From Caryophanales bacterium UBA5603 (lineage in GTDB: Bacteria; Bacillota_I; Bacilli_A; Izemoplasmatales; Hujiaoplasmataceae), in the NCBI GenBank assembly GCA_002424815.1, contig DILB01000003.1:14235-40675 (forward strand): a DNA stretch of 26,441 bases, written 5' to 3'. The notes under the pieces are model-generated. The model had not been told where the DNA came from, did not search any database, and was given only the letters and a program-made list of their open reading frames with translations. The translations under genes and the position numbers were made by a program. Positions within the stretch are counted from its first letter, which is position 1, and each line of letters starts with the position of its first letter. Positions 1-7,089 of this stretch are shown in pieces.

Positions 1-740
1 GCGTTGACATCCGATCCGCGAACGGATTTATGAAAAGCACTCAGAATGTCATAATAATCATTGCCGTTCTTATCGACTGAAAGTGCCGGTTTTCCAACGA
101 CACTGATAGCAAACGCTTTGTTAATTTCTTGAGATTGATCCGCTTGGATGGCGATTAATTCTAGCATGTTAATCGCACTTCGTATTTCACCGTTGGCTGC
201 AGTAGCAATGTATTCATAGACTTCCGAAGCAATCGAAAGCTGTTTTTTGAACTGAGTTAAATCGATTTTATTTAAAAAATCGAAAATTTCATTTTCACTA
301 AGCCTTTCTAACCTAAAAATTGTGACCCGACTTCGAACTGCAGGATTGACAGCGATATAAGGATTTTCAGTTGTTAATCCTATAAGTGTTACTTTTCCGG
401 TTTCGACTATCGGTAAAAGATAATCTTGAACGTCTTTGTTCATTCGGTGAATTTCATCAACGATTAAAAGAACATTGCCATATAATTTAGCAGCTTCCAC
501 AATTTCCTTAAGAACCGCTTTGGAATCCGTTGAAGCATTAAATTTAAAATGATTTAGAGGAAAATAAGCTGCTATTAACATCGCAATGGTTGTTTTCCCT
601 GTTCCAGTAGGTCCATAAAGGATCATTGAAACCAAACGATTTTCAGAAAGCATTTTTTTGATAATATGAACAACACGAGTTTGACCGATGACTTCATCAA
701 ATGTTTTAGGGCGAAGAATGTTGGCTAAAGGTTCATACAT
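1..740 (-). CDS. rarA: Replication-associated recombination protein A (RarA/MgsA), C-terminus cut by window edge
   Basis: Only the first 246 codons are inside the window. RarA is a AAA+ ATPase of the clamp-loader/RuvB clan that acts at stalled replication forks. The translation starts MYEPLANILRPKTFDEVIGQ. It has Walker A GPTGTGKT (about residues 43-50), Walker B LLIVDEIH (91-98), sensor 1 TTENP (123-127) and the sensor 2 region GEIRSAINMLE (184-194). It ends at the family signature AFHKSVRGSDVN, just before the C-terminal helical/tetramerisation domain. The ATG at 738-740 follows an AGGTGA ribosome binding site, and a promoter lies at 775-803. The gene is divergent from nadA. The P-loop and the SVRGSDVNA block separate it from RuvB and DnaX, so the assignment is firm. 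Confidence 0.93.
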   Translation of the reverse strand, partial: MYEPLANILRPKTFDEVIGQTRVVHIIKKMLSENRLVSMILYGPTGTGKTTIAMLIAAYFPLNHFKFNASTDSKAVLKEIVEAAKLYGNVLLIVDEIHRMNKDVQDYLLPIVETGKVTLIGLTTENPYIAVNPAVRSRVTIFRLERLSENEIFDFLNKIDLTQFKKQLSIASEVYEYIATAANGEIRSAINMLELIAIQADQSQEINKAFAISVVGKPALSVDKNGNDYYDILSAFHKSVRGSDVN

Positions 741-774
741 GAATTTCACCTCAAGATTTAAAAATTGTATCTAT

Positions 775-803
775 ATTATACCATAAAATCGATATCCGGT
801 AAA
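775..803 (-). promoter_or_regulatory. Promoter of rarA
   Basis: Read on the minus strand, TTTACC (798-803), a 17-bp spacer and a perfect TATAAT (775-780) precede the rarA ATG by about 35 bp. The -35 matches consensus at 4 of 6 positions. Confidence 0.6.
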
Positions 804-817
804 AGCTGTTGAAGGAC

Positions 818-846
818 TTGGAATTTATTGGCAAACGCGGTATAAT
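818..846 (+). promoter_or_regulatory. Promoter of the nadA-nadB-PHP operon
   Basis: TTGGAA (818-823), exactly 17 bp, then TATAAT (841-846), followed about 30 bp later by the nadA start. An AAGGTG ribosome binding site sits at 865-870. No clear NiaR, NrtR or NadQ-type palindrome is visible around it. Confidence 0.75.
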
Positions 847-875
847 ATTGATATCTGTTTTACAAAGGTGATCTG

Positions 876-1772
876 ATGTTAAAAGAAGATATTATTGCAT
901 TAAAGAAATCAAAAAACGCCGTGATTTTAGCGCATTATTATCAAGACTCCCAAATCCAAGATGTTGCTGATTACGTGGGTGATTCTTTAGAGTTATCTAG
1001 AATCGCTGCGAAAGTTGATGCGGACATCATTATATTCTGTGGTGTTAATTTTATGGCCGAAACAGCGAAAATACTCGCTCCCAGCAAAAAAGTCCTTTTA
1101 CCTGTCAAAGAAGCGAAATGTCCGATGGCCATGATGGTGACCGCAGAAAAACTTAAAGCGTACAAACTTGCTCATCCCGATCGAATTGTGATTTGTTATG
1201 TCAATTCATATGCGGATGTCAAAGCGTTATCGGATGTTTGTGTCACCTCATCGAACGCTGAAAAAATCATAAAGTCTTATAAAAATCAAAAAATATTATA
1301 TATTCCTGATAAAAATCTTGGCTTATATTTAAAAGATAAATATCAGCTCGATATTGATGTTTGGCCAGGATTTTGTTGTATCCATAACAACCTTCGTATT
1401 GAAGATGTTATCCAGATGAAAGAAAAACATCCTAACGCATTAGTGTTGATTCATCCTGAATCACCGTTAGAAGTTTTAAAATTAGCAGATTATGTTGGAT
1501 CAACAAAAGGCATCGTTGACTTTGCGACTAAATCAGAAAACAAGGATTTTATCATTGGTACTGAAGAAGGAATTCTCCATCCACTCAAAAAACTAAACCC
1601 ACATAAGTCGTTTTATCTTCTCAATCAAGGTTTGACATGTTTTGACATGAAACTGACCCGATTAGAGGATGTCTATACAGCTTTACTTGATGAAACTTTT
1701 GAAATCATTGTCCCTGAGAACATTCGCATTAAAGCTTATGAAAGTCTTAAAAAAATGTTGGAGATGAGTTGA
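876..1772 (+). CDS. nadA: Quinolinate synthase NadA
   Basis: NadA condenses iminoaspartate with dihydroxyacetone phosphate to give quinolinate, in the cytoplasm, using an oxygen-sensitive [4Fe-4S] cluster. The 298-aa length and the motifs AHYYQ (19-23), GDSLELSR (35-42), FCGVNFMAETAKIL (54-67) and HPESPLEV (193-200) are characteristic. The expected cluster cysteines are at C82 (EAKCPMA), C167/C168 (PGFCCIH) and C255 (GLTCFDM), the same spacing as in the short Thermotoga-type NadA. It is first in an operon; nadB starts 1 nt after its TGA stop. That TGA stop also shows the organism does not read TGA as tryptophan. The gene order nadA-nadB differs from the frequent nadB-nadA-nadC order, and nadC does not follow. 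Confidence 0.97.
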   Translation: MLKEDIIALKKSKNAVILAHYYQDSQIQDVADYVGDSLELSRIAAKVDADIIIFCGVNFMAETAKILAPSKKVLLPVKEAKCPMAMMVTAEKLKAYKLAHPDRIVICYVNSYADVKALSDVCVTSSNAEKIIKSYKNQKILYIPDKNLGLYLKDKYQLDIDVWPGFCCIHNNLRIEDVIQMKEKHPNALVLIHPESPLEVLKLADYVGSTKGIVDFATKSENKDFIIGTEEGILHPLKKLNPHKSFYLLNQGLTCFDMKLTRLEDVYTALLDETFEIIVPENIRIKAYESLKKMLEMS

Positions 1773-1773
1773 A

Positions 1774-3276
1774 ATGAACCAACAATGTGATGTACTAATC
1801 ATTGGGGCTGGGTTATCCGGCCTTTTGACCGCTTTAAACATCGATGCTAAATATCAGATCCTTGTTATTGCTAAAGAAACGTTTATGAACTCTAATTCGA
1901 TGCTCGCTCAAGGTGGAATTGCCGTTGAGATGAACACTGATCCCATTTTACATCAAGGCCATTTTGAGGATACATTGAAGGCCGGAGCGAATCTCAATGA
2001 TCCTGCCGCTGTCAGGGCTTTAGTGGATCATGGTAATGAAGCTATCAAGCGATTAATTGAGTTAGGCGTTGATTTTGATAAAGATGCCGATAATAACATT
2101 GTATTTACAAAAGAGGGTGGACATTCACGAAATCGAATTGTTCACGCTGGTGGCGATGCTTCGGGATATCATACGACAAAAACCTTATTAACTGAAATTT
2201 CTTTAAGACGTAATATCCGTTTTCTTGAACACTCGATGGCGATTGATTTACTTCAAAATGAGAAGAGAATTTGTGGTGCCACCGTCTTGACAGAAGGTTC
2301 AAAAACGCTTCATATTTATGCAAAGAAAACAATCCTTGCGACCGGGGGAATTGGATCAGTTTACAATGCAACAACCAATGATTTATCAGCGACGGGAGAT
2401 GGAATCGGATTAGCATTTAGAGCCGGAGCTAAAATCAAAAATATGGAGTTTGTTCAGTTCCATCCAACTGCTTTTTTTGATGAAGAATCGAAGAGCCGCA
2501 AACGCTTTTTAATTAGTGAAGCTGTCCGAGGTGAAGGGGCTAAGTTAATCAATGTTTTGAAACAGAGGTTCATGCAGAAATATCATCCTGAGTTAATGGA
2601 ACTAGCTCCTCGAGATATCGTCAGTCAAGCTATCTATCGGGAGATGTATGATACATGGACTGATCATGTTTTTCTTGACACAAGGGAACTAGATACTAAA
2701 TTTCTTGAAAAACGGTTTCCAACAATCTTTGAACACCTTAAATTACATGGATTGATCATGGGCATTGATTTGATTCCAGTTGCTCCCTGCGAACATTTCA
2801 TCTGTGGAGGGGTTGACGCTGATTTGAAAGGTAGAACCTCCATCAGGGATTTATATGCCGTTGGTGAAGTTGCAAATACTGGCGTTCACGGGGCGAACCG
2901 ACTTGCGTCCAATTCGCTCTTAGAGTGCGTAGTATTCGCAATCGAAATTGCTAAAGACATAAATACTACGATTGAATCGACTGAACTTGAAACGAATATT
3001 ACGAAATCTTATCCTCCAAAAGCTGAATTTAATTATAAACCGATTCGCAAAAAAATCGGCGATTATATGGATGAACATGTTGGTATCGTTAGAAATACCG
3101 ATGGGCTCACATTAGCATTAGAAGTAATATCTAAAATATATGAAGATCTTCTCAAGTTTCCCAATTCGACAAAGTACTATTATGAAACTTTAAATTTAGC
3201 TACTACCGCAAAAATAATCACAAACGCAGCCTTAGAAAGAAAGGTGAGTATCGGATGCCACTTGAGAATCAAATGA
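1774..3276 (+). CDS. nadB: L-aspartate oxidase NadB
   Basis: This FAD enzyme oxidises L-aspartate to iminoaspartate, the substrate of NadA. The 500-aa protein opens with the Rossmann motif DVLIIGAGLSGLL (GxGxxG at 11-16). It has the family blocks ANSMLAQGGI-like (NSNSMLAQGGIAV), GGHSRNRIVHAGGDASG, EFVQFHPTAFF, SEAVRGEGAKLIN, APCEHFICGGVDAD and GANRLASNSLLECVVF. These match the fumarate reductase/succinate dehydrogenase flavoprotein superfamily in its NadB form. The C-terminal helical domain is present but short, ending CHLRIK. The start is 1 nt beyond the nadA stop, with a GGAGATGAG site inside the nadA end. Its 3' end overlaps the PHP gene by 22 nt, suggesting translational coupling. Confidence 0.96.
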   Translation: MNQQCDVLIIGAGLSGLLTALNIDAKYQILVIAKETFMNSNSMLAQGGIAVEMNTDPILHQGHFEDTLKAGANLNDPAAVRALVDHGNEAIKRLIELGVDFDKDADNNIVFTKEGGHSRNRIVHAGGDASGYHTTKTLLTEISLRRNIRFLEHSMAIDLLQNEKRICGATVLTEGSKTLHIYAKKTILATGGIGSVYNATTNDLSATGDGIGLAFRAGAKIKNMEFVQFHPTAFFDEESKSRKRFLISEAVRGEGAKLINVLKQRFMQKYHPELMELAPRDIVSQAIYREMYDTWTDHVFLDTRELDTKFLEKRFPTIFEHLKLHGLIMGIDLIPVAPCEHFICGGVDADLKGRTSIRDLYAVGEVANTGVHGANRLASNSLLECVVFAIEIAKDINTTIESTELETNITKSYPPKAEFNYKPIRKKIGDYMDEHVGIVRNTDGLTLALEVISKIYEDLLKFPNSTKYYYETLNLATTAKIITNAALERKVSIGCHLRIK

Positions 3277-4058
3277 TGAAAAACAATTATCATACCCATA
3301 TGTATCTTTGCAAACACGCCATTGGGACGGTCAGCGATTATGTCAAAAAAGCGATTGACTTAGGTTTTGAGACCATCGGAATGAGTGATCATGCTCCATT
3401 TGAAGAATTGAAAGATCGTAGTGTTCGAATGATTCCAAGTGAATATCCAAGCTATTTAAAAGAACTTGAAAAAGCAATTCATAAATTCGGTTCACTAATC
3501 AATATTCGCAAAGGATTAGAAATAGAATACTTTGAAACTCACATTGAGCGATACGATGAATTATTAAATACCCTAGATTATTTAGCTTTAGGACAACATT
3601 ATATTTATGATGAAGAGAGCTTTGGCAAACTGCGTTCCGTATACGCATTATCTAAACCAGAGCATTTACAAGAATACTCAAAAACTTTAAAACAAGCGAT
3701 GAAATCCCAAAATTTTAAATTTGTATGTCACCCGGATTTAATGCTTTATGGGTATCCCACTTTTGATAAACATGCAGAAGCAGCTTCCAAAGAAATAATT
3801 AAAGCCTCAATTGAATATAATGTTCCTCTTGAAATCAATGCTAACGGAATCAGAAAAGGAACAAGAGAATTACCAGAAGGAAATAGATATCTATACCCTC
3901 GATTAGAATTTTGGAAGTTGGTCAAGGAGTATGGCGCAAAAGTGATTGTATCATCGGATGCTCACGACCCTGAAAAGCTTTGGGATGAAGATGTTATCAA
4001 AGCTTACGAATTTGCCAGGGATCTTGGAATAGAAGTAGAAGCATCATTAAATATCTAG
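3255..4058 (+). CDS. PHP-family phosphoesterase, HisJ/HisK (histidinol-phosphatase)-like
   Basis: This 267-aa protein is a complete polymerase-and-histidinol-phosphatase (PHP) metal-dependent phosphoesterase. Metal ligands are visible at H13-T-H15, H21, S44-D45-H46, the GLEIEYFE glutamate, GQHYIYD, VCHPDLM and the C-terminal SSDAHDPE motif. This is the HisK-like layout (HTHxxxCxHA). Family members dephosphorylate histidinol phosphate, but many paralogues outside histidine clusters have other small phosphate substrates. Here it is the third gene of a NAD-precursor operon and no his genes are near, so histidinol phosphate is not assured. The start at 3255 is chosen because AAAGGTGAG lies about 7 nt upstream; in-frame ATGs at 3273 and 3276 are weaker. 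It overlaps nadB by 22 nt and is followed by a terminator. Confidence 0.85.
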   Translation: MPLENQMMKNNYHTHMYLCKHAIGTVSDYVKKAIDLGFETIGMSDHAPFEELKDRSVRMIPSEYPSYLKELEKAIHKFGSLINIRKGLEIEYFETHIERYDELLNTLDYLALGQHYIYDEESFGKLRSVYALSKPEHLQEYSKTLKQAMKSQNFKFVCHPDLMLYGYPTFDKHAEAASKEIIKASIEYNVPLEINANGIRKGTRELPEGNRYLYPRLEFWKLVKEYGAKVIVSSDAHDPEKLWDEDVIKAYEFARDLGIEVEASLNI

Positions 4059-4091
4059 AAGCAATCGACCATTCGACTGCTTTTTTATTTT
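4059..4091 (+). terminator. Terminator of the nadA-nadB-PHP operon
   Basis: A 10-bp stem (4059-4068 with 4073-4082, one A/C mismatch) closes a CCAT loop and runs into a T-rich tail. It begins directly after the TAG stop. Confidence 0.8.
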
Positions 4092-4575
4092 TCTGAATAT
4101 CCTGATGATGAGTTTTTTATGGTCTAGAAGGGCCAATATGTGTACCCAGGAGAAAAAACGTTAAATTTCGGCCGATTTTGAGAAGAGAAACTGAGAAGAA
4201 CGTTTTTCACATTATTTCACAAAAATAATGTATTCATTAGCAATAAAAGAGCATGATTATAATAGAAGAAGATGGTCCAGACCCGATAGATATCCTTTCA
4301 TTATTTCATTTTGAATATCTTTTGTGGATAATTACATCATTTTTTAATACTGGTATTTACTTCCTATAATATATATTATGTTAACTATATATTAACATCT
4401 ATACTTGGCGATTATTCTAAACATTGTGAATAGTGTTTAAACGTCGACCGCGACTTTTCTCGCTAAAAATGGGGGTGTGTTTTTGATTCTTTCAATACAC
4501 GCTTGAAATTCACCGTTACAATAGATATATTTTTCGTTTTTCTGTCATACGTTTTTAGCCATGAATCAATACTTG
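4092..4575. other. Long non-coding gap with several inverted repeats
   Basis: No convincing gene is found in about 480 bp, unusual in an otherwise tightly packed window. It holds a perfect 9-bp inverted repeat (ACATTATTT, 5-nt loop, AAATAATGT at 4209-4231), a 14-bp perfect palindrome of A and T (4366-4379), and a 7-bp repeat ATGTTAA/TTAACAT with a 7-nt loop (4378-4398). None has a T-tail typical of a terminator. It also has a G/C-richer patch near 4440-4480. It could hold a small RNA, a protein binding region or a decayed gene; I cannot tell which. Confidence 0.5.
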
Positions 4576-4584
4576 TGATATAAT
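4576..4584 (+). promoter_or_regulatory. Extended -10 promoter of the asparaginase gene
   Basis: TGATATAAT is a perfect extended -10 (TGn plus TATAAT at 4579-4584). The -35 region 17 bp upstream (TAGCCA) is weak. Transcription would start near 4591, about 20 nt before the GGAGG at 4613-4617. Confidence 0.7.
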
Positions 4585-4628
4585 GGTGCTATAAAGTGAT
4601 TTTTTAATGGTTGGAGGCTTTGTCTCAT

Positions 4629-5606
4629 ATGGGTAAAATTATCATGATATTTACGGGTGGAACGATTTCTATGAAGATTGATGAAGGAAATCATTCGGTT
4701 ATTCCTGCCTTAAGCGCTAACGAAATTATGGCGAATTTATTTACTTCTGAACTGTACAAGGACCTTGAAATGATTGAATTTTCGGAAGTTCCATCACCAT
4801 CCATCACCCCTGATTTGATGTTGTCTTTATCAAATCTCATCAAGCAATACTTGACTCGCGATGATGTCTTAGGGGTTGTGGTTGTTCATGGTACCGATAC
4901 TCTTGAAGAAACTGCATTCTTTCTAGATGTCATAATTGACTCTCCAAAACCAATTGTTGTTACTGGTTCCATGAAGTCGAGCTCAGAACTTGGTTATGAT
5001 GGTATTAACAATTTAGTATCTTCAATCTTAGTAGCGAAATCTCCTAAGTCTTTAAACAAAGGAACACTGGTTGTTATGAATGATTCAATCAATGCAGCCA
5101 GTGAAGTTTCTAAAACCAACACATTAACTTTAGATACCTTTAAATCCATGGACTTCGGTCCGTTAGGAATCGTTGACAATAAGGAAGTTATTTTTTATCG
5201 GACCGTTAATTATGTTAAAAAACATATTGAAACCGACACAATTGAAAATGCTGTTCATTTATTAAAAGTGTATTCAGGGATGGATTCATCAGTGATAAAA
5301 TTACTGGTTAATGAACTTCATACTAAAGGAATCGTTCTTGATGCTTTAGGTCGAGGCAATGTTCCTCCCGCAATGTTGGAAGGTATCGATCTTGCCTTGG
5401 CTAAAAAAATTCCTGTTGTTATTTGTTCAAGATGTCCTTCGGGTCGAGTCCTTGATACTTACGGATATATCGGTGGCGGAAAAGATTTGACTAAGCGAGG
5501 GTGTATACTCGCTCCCAACTTAAATGGTCATAAAGCAAGAATCAAACTCATGATTGCTTTATCAAAAAAACCTACTTTCAATGAATTGCGGATGCTATTT
5601 GAATAA
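4629..5606 (+). CDS. ansA: L-asparaginase, cytoplasmic type I
   Basis: The enzyme hydrolyses L-asparagine to L-aspartate and ammonia. The start ATG at 4629 gives 325 aa beginning MGKIIMIFTGGTISM; the GGAGG at 4613-4617 lies 11 nt upstream, and the upstream in-frame TTG (4611) overlaps that site. The first active-site motif TGGTI puts the nucleophilic threonine at T12. The second motif VVHGTDTLEETAFFLD carries the Thr-Asp pair, and GSMKSS supplies the catalytic lysine region. No signal peptide is present, which fits the cytoplasmic type. It is monocistronic, with its own extended -10 promoter and a strong terminator. Product aspartate is the substrate of NadB encoded upstream, so a metabolic link is plausible. 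A glutamyl-tRNA amidotransferase subunit (GatD) is less likely, since the N-terminal GatD domain is absent. Confidence 0.92.
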   Translation: MGKIIMIFTGGTISMKIDEGNHSVIPALSANEIMANLFTSELYKDLEMIEFSEVPSPSITPDLMLSLSNLIKQYLTRDDVLGVVVVHGTDTLEETAFFLDVIIDSPKPIVVTGSMKSSSELGYDGINNLVSSILVAKSPKSLNKGTLVVMNDSINAASEVSKTNTLTLDTFKSMDFGPLGIVDNKEVIFYRTVNYVKKHIETDTIENAVHLLKVYSGMDSSVIKLLVNELHTKGIVLDALGRGNVPPAMLEGIDLALAKKIPVVICSRCPSGRVLDTYGYIGGGKDLTKRGCILAPNLNGHKARIKLMIALSKKPTFNELRMLFE

Positions 5607-5614
5607 TCAAACAA

Positions 5615-5644
5615 AAAAAGGTTGTACGCCTGTACAACCTTTTT
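5615..5644. terminator. Bidirectional terminator between asparaginase and ruvA
   Basis: A perfect 13-bp stem (5615-5627 with 5632-5644) with a 4-nt loop GCCT has A-tracts on one side and T-tracts on the other. It can therefore end transcription from both converging genes. Confidence 0.93.
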
Positions 5645-5657
5645 ACATGAAATGAAA

Positions 5658-6212
5658 CTATTTAAGCATTAATTTCAATGCATCTTTAATTAATTCCGAA
5701 GTTGATTTTGAAGCATCAAGTTTTGATACGACTTTTTTAATTTCTTTCGAATTATATCCAAAGGCCTGCAGAGCCTCTTCGACATCTTGGAGATTATCAT
5801 TAAAGACTTCACCAGGAAATAAATCGATTTTACCTTGAAGATCAAGGATGATTTGTTGAGAAGCCTTCGGACCAATACCTGGAAATTTCTGCAGAAATTT
5901 TGCATTTCCAGATTCGATGGCATTTGCGATTGCTTCAACCGTTCCAGCAGCCAAGATGGCATTCGCACTTTTCGGACCGATACCATTGACACTGATAAGT
6001 TTTAAAAACAAATCACGAGCTTCCGGTGTTTGAAAACCATAAAGACTAATTTCATCTTCAGCTACTTTTTGATAAATGTATAAAGTTGTAACTTGATGAA
6101 GTTCAAAAAAATACGGATTAGGCGTCATGAGGTGATAACCAACGTCATGAACATCGAGGGTCACATAGTTTGCTTTTACTTCAGTAATGATGCCTTTTAA
6201 ATAGCTGAACAT
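5658..6212 (-). CDS. ruvA: Holliday junction branch migration complex subunit RuvA
   Basis: RuvA tetramers bind four-way DNA junctions and load the RuvB motor. The 184-aa protein (typical length about 195-205) has an N-terminal OB fold (MFSYLKGIITEVKANYVTLDVHDVGYHL), two helix-hairpin-helix motifs (SVNGIGPKSANAIL and KFPGIGPKASQQIILDL), and a C-terminal domain III (DVEEALQAFGYNSKEIKKVVSKL) that contacts RuvB. The ATG at 6210-6212 is preceded by AGGTGA/AAAGGA sites. No ruvB follows: the gene ends at a convergent terminator with asparaginase. ruvB would have to be elsewhere, which breaks the common ruvA-ruvB pair. Confidence 0.95.
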   Translation of the reverse strand: MFSYLKGIITEVKANYVTLDVHDVGYHLMTPNPYFFELHQVTTLYIYQKVAEDEISLYGFQTPEARDLFLKLISVNGIGPKSANAILAAGTVEAIANAIESGNAKFLQKFPGIGPKASQQIILDLQGKIDLFPGEVFNDNLQDVEEALQAFGYNSKEIKKVVSKLDASKSTSELIKDALKLMLK

Positions 6213-6444
6213 ATCCTTTTCACCTCATGAAATATTATAGCATTATTTATATTTTATCACTAGTATTGAATGAGTTTTTTTTAGTAACCTTCTTCTCTTG
6301 ATCACAAGCATTTTTTCGAAGGTTTTTAAGATTTTAACTCAACACATTAAATTCACTTCATATTCTTTTAAAAAACGTATTATAATTATAAAAACAACAA
6401 AATATCATCACAATATATTTTTGAAAAATCAGCTTATTATTTTC
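6213..6444. other. A/T-rich spacer upstream of ruvA
   Basis: About 230 bp of strongly A/T-rich DNA between the methyltransferase stop and ruvA. It contains the ruvA promoter near 6234-6242; I see no gene or clear hairpin terminator in the rest. Confidence 0.4.
6234..6242 (-). promoter_or_regulatory. Extended -10 promoter of ruvA
   Basis: On the minus strand TGCTATAAT is a perfect extended -10 about 22 nt before the ruvA ATG, giving a very short leader. No convincing -35 box is seen. Confidence 0.6.
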
Positions 6445-7089
6445 TTAGAAACGACCCTTTTTGAAAACGACGATATGCTGACTATCCATGAACAATATCT
6501 CGAGTCGATATTTCATTCCCAATGCTTCAAATGTCTTTCTATCATAAAAATGATAATGGGTTGAATCACGTAAATACCACCAGTTTTCAAGGTCTTCTAC
6601 GATGAATTGCGTTGAAATTGCTAACAAGCCACCCGGCTTGACAAGGCCTATGAGTGTTTCCCACTCAAGCGTCAAATCCTGAAAATGTTCCACAACTTCT
6701 GTAGCAGTCACAACATCGTATTTTTTTTCTAGCCGACTTGAATCATTACAAAAGTACCGATCATAACCCGAAGTGATAAAACCAGCTTTGTTCAACAACT
6801 TTTCTAACGTTCTTATCTGACCGCATCCATAATCTAAAGCTTCTCCTTGTTTTGCATAGGGCAAAATAGCTGAATGGAGAAATTGTACCATCTGCTCTTC
6901 ATATTTTAGATCTGGATGAATGCTGTGGAACAGATATCGTTTTTTTTCTGCTTCACAACCGAGATATTGATGCGATGGTTTTGAGTGCAATCCACAAATA
7001 TTACAGACCTCTAATTCAAAAGAACCGAACTTCTTTAATGTTCGTATTTCTGAGCAAATCGGACACTTAGTCGACAAACTCGAATTCAT
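6445..7089 (-). CDS. SAM-dependent methyltransferase with N-terminal zinc ribbon
   Basis: The protein (214 aa from the ATG at 7089) starts with a CPIC...CNIC pair of CxxC motifs that should bind one zinc. A class I methyltransferase domain follows: motif I ALDYGCGQIRTLEKLL, an acidic strand-2 end (SGYDRYF), motif II-like YDVVTATEVVEHF, and LVKPGGLLAIST. The layout resembles Methyltransf_23 proteins preceded by a zinc ribbon; the substrate is not known. The start at 7089 is preferred over the ATG at 7116 because AGGA sits 9 nt upstream. It overlaps the obg end by 23 nt, so it is probably translated by coupling from the obg mRNA. No clear terminator follows. Confidence 0.75.
   Translation of the reverse strand: MNSSLSTKCPICSEIRTLKKFGSFELEVCNICGLHSKPSHQYLGCEAEKKRYLFHSIHPDLKYEEQMVQFLHSAILPYAKQGEALDYGCGQIRTLEKLLNKAGFITSGYDRYFCNDSSRLEKKYDVVTATEVVEHFQDLTLEWETLIGLVKPGGLLAISTQFIVEDLENWWYLRDSTHYHFYDRKTFEALGMKYRLEILFMDSQHIVVFKKGRF

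Noticed and set aside
4253..4369. Possible 38-codon small ORF in the gap before asparaginase
   Set aside because: It has a hydrophobic end but no ribosome binding site, it overlaps A/T-rich palindromes, and its stop falls in one of them.
6298..6564. 88-codon plus-strand frame between ruvA and the methyltransferase
   Set aside because: It runs antisense into the methyltransferase gene, is low in complexity and has no ribosome site.
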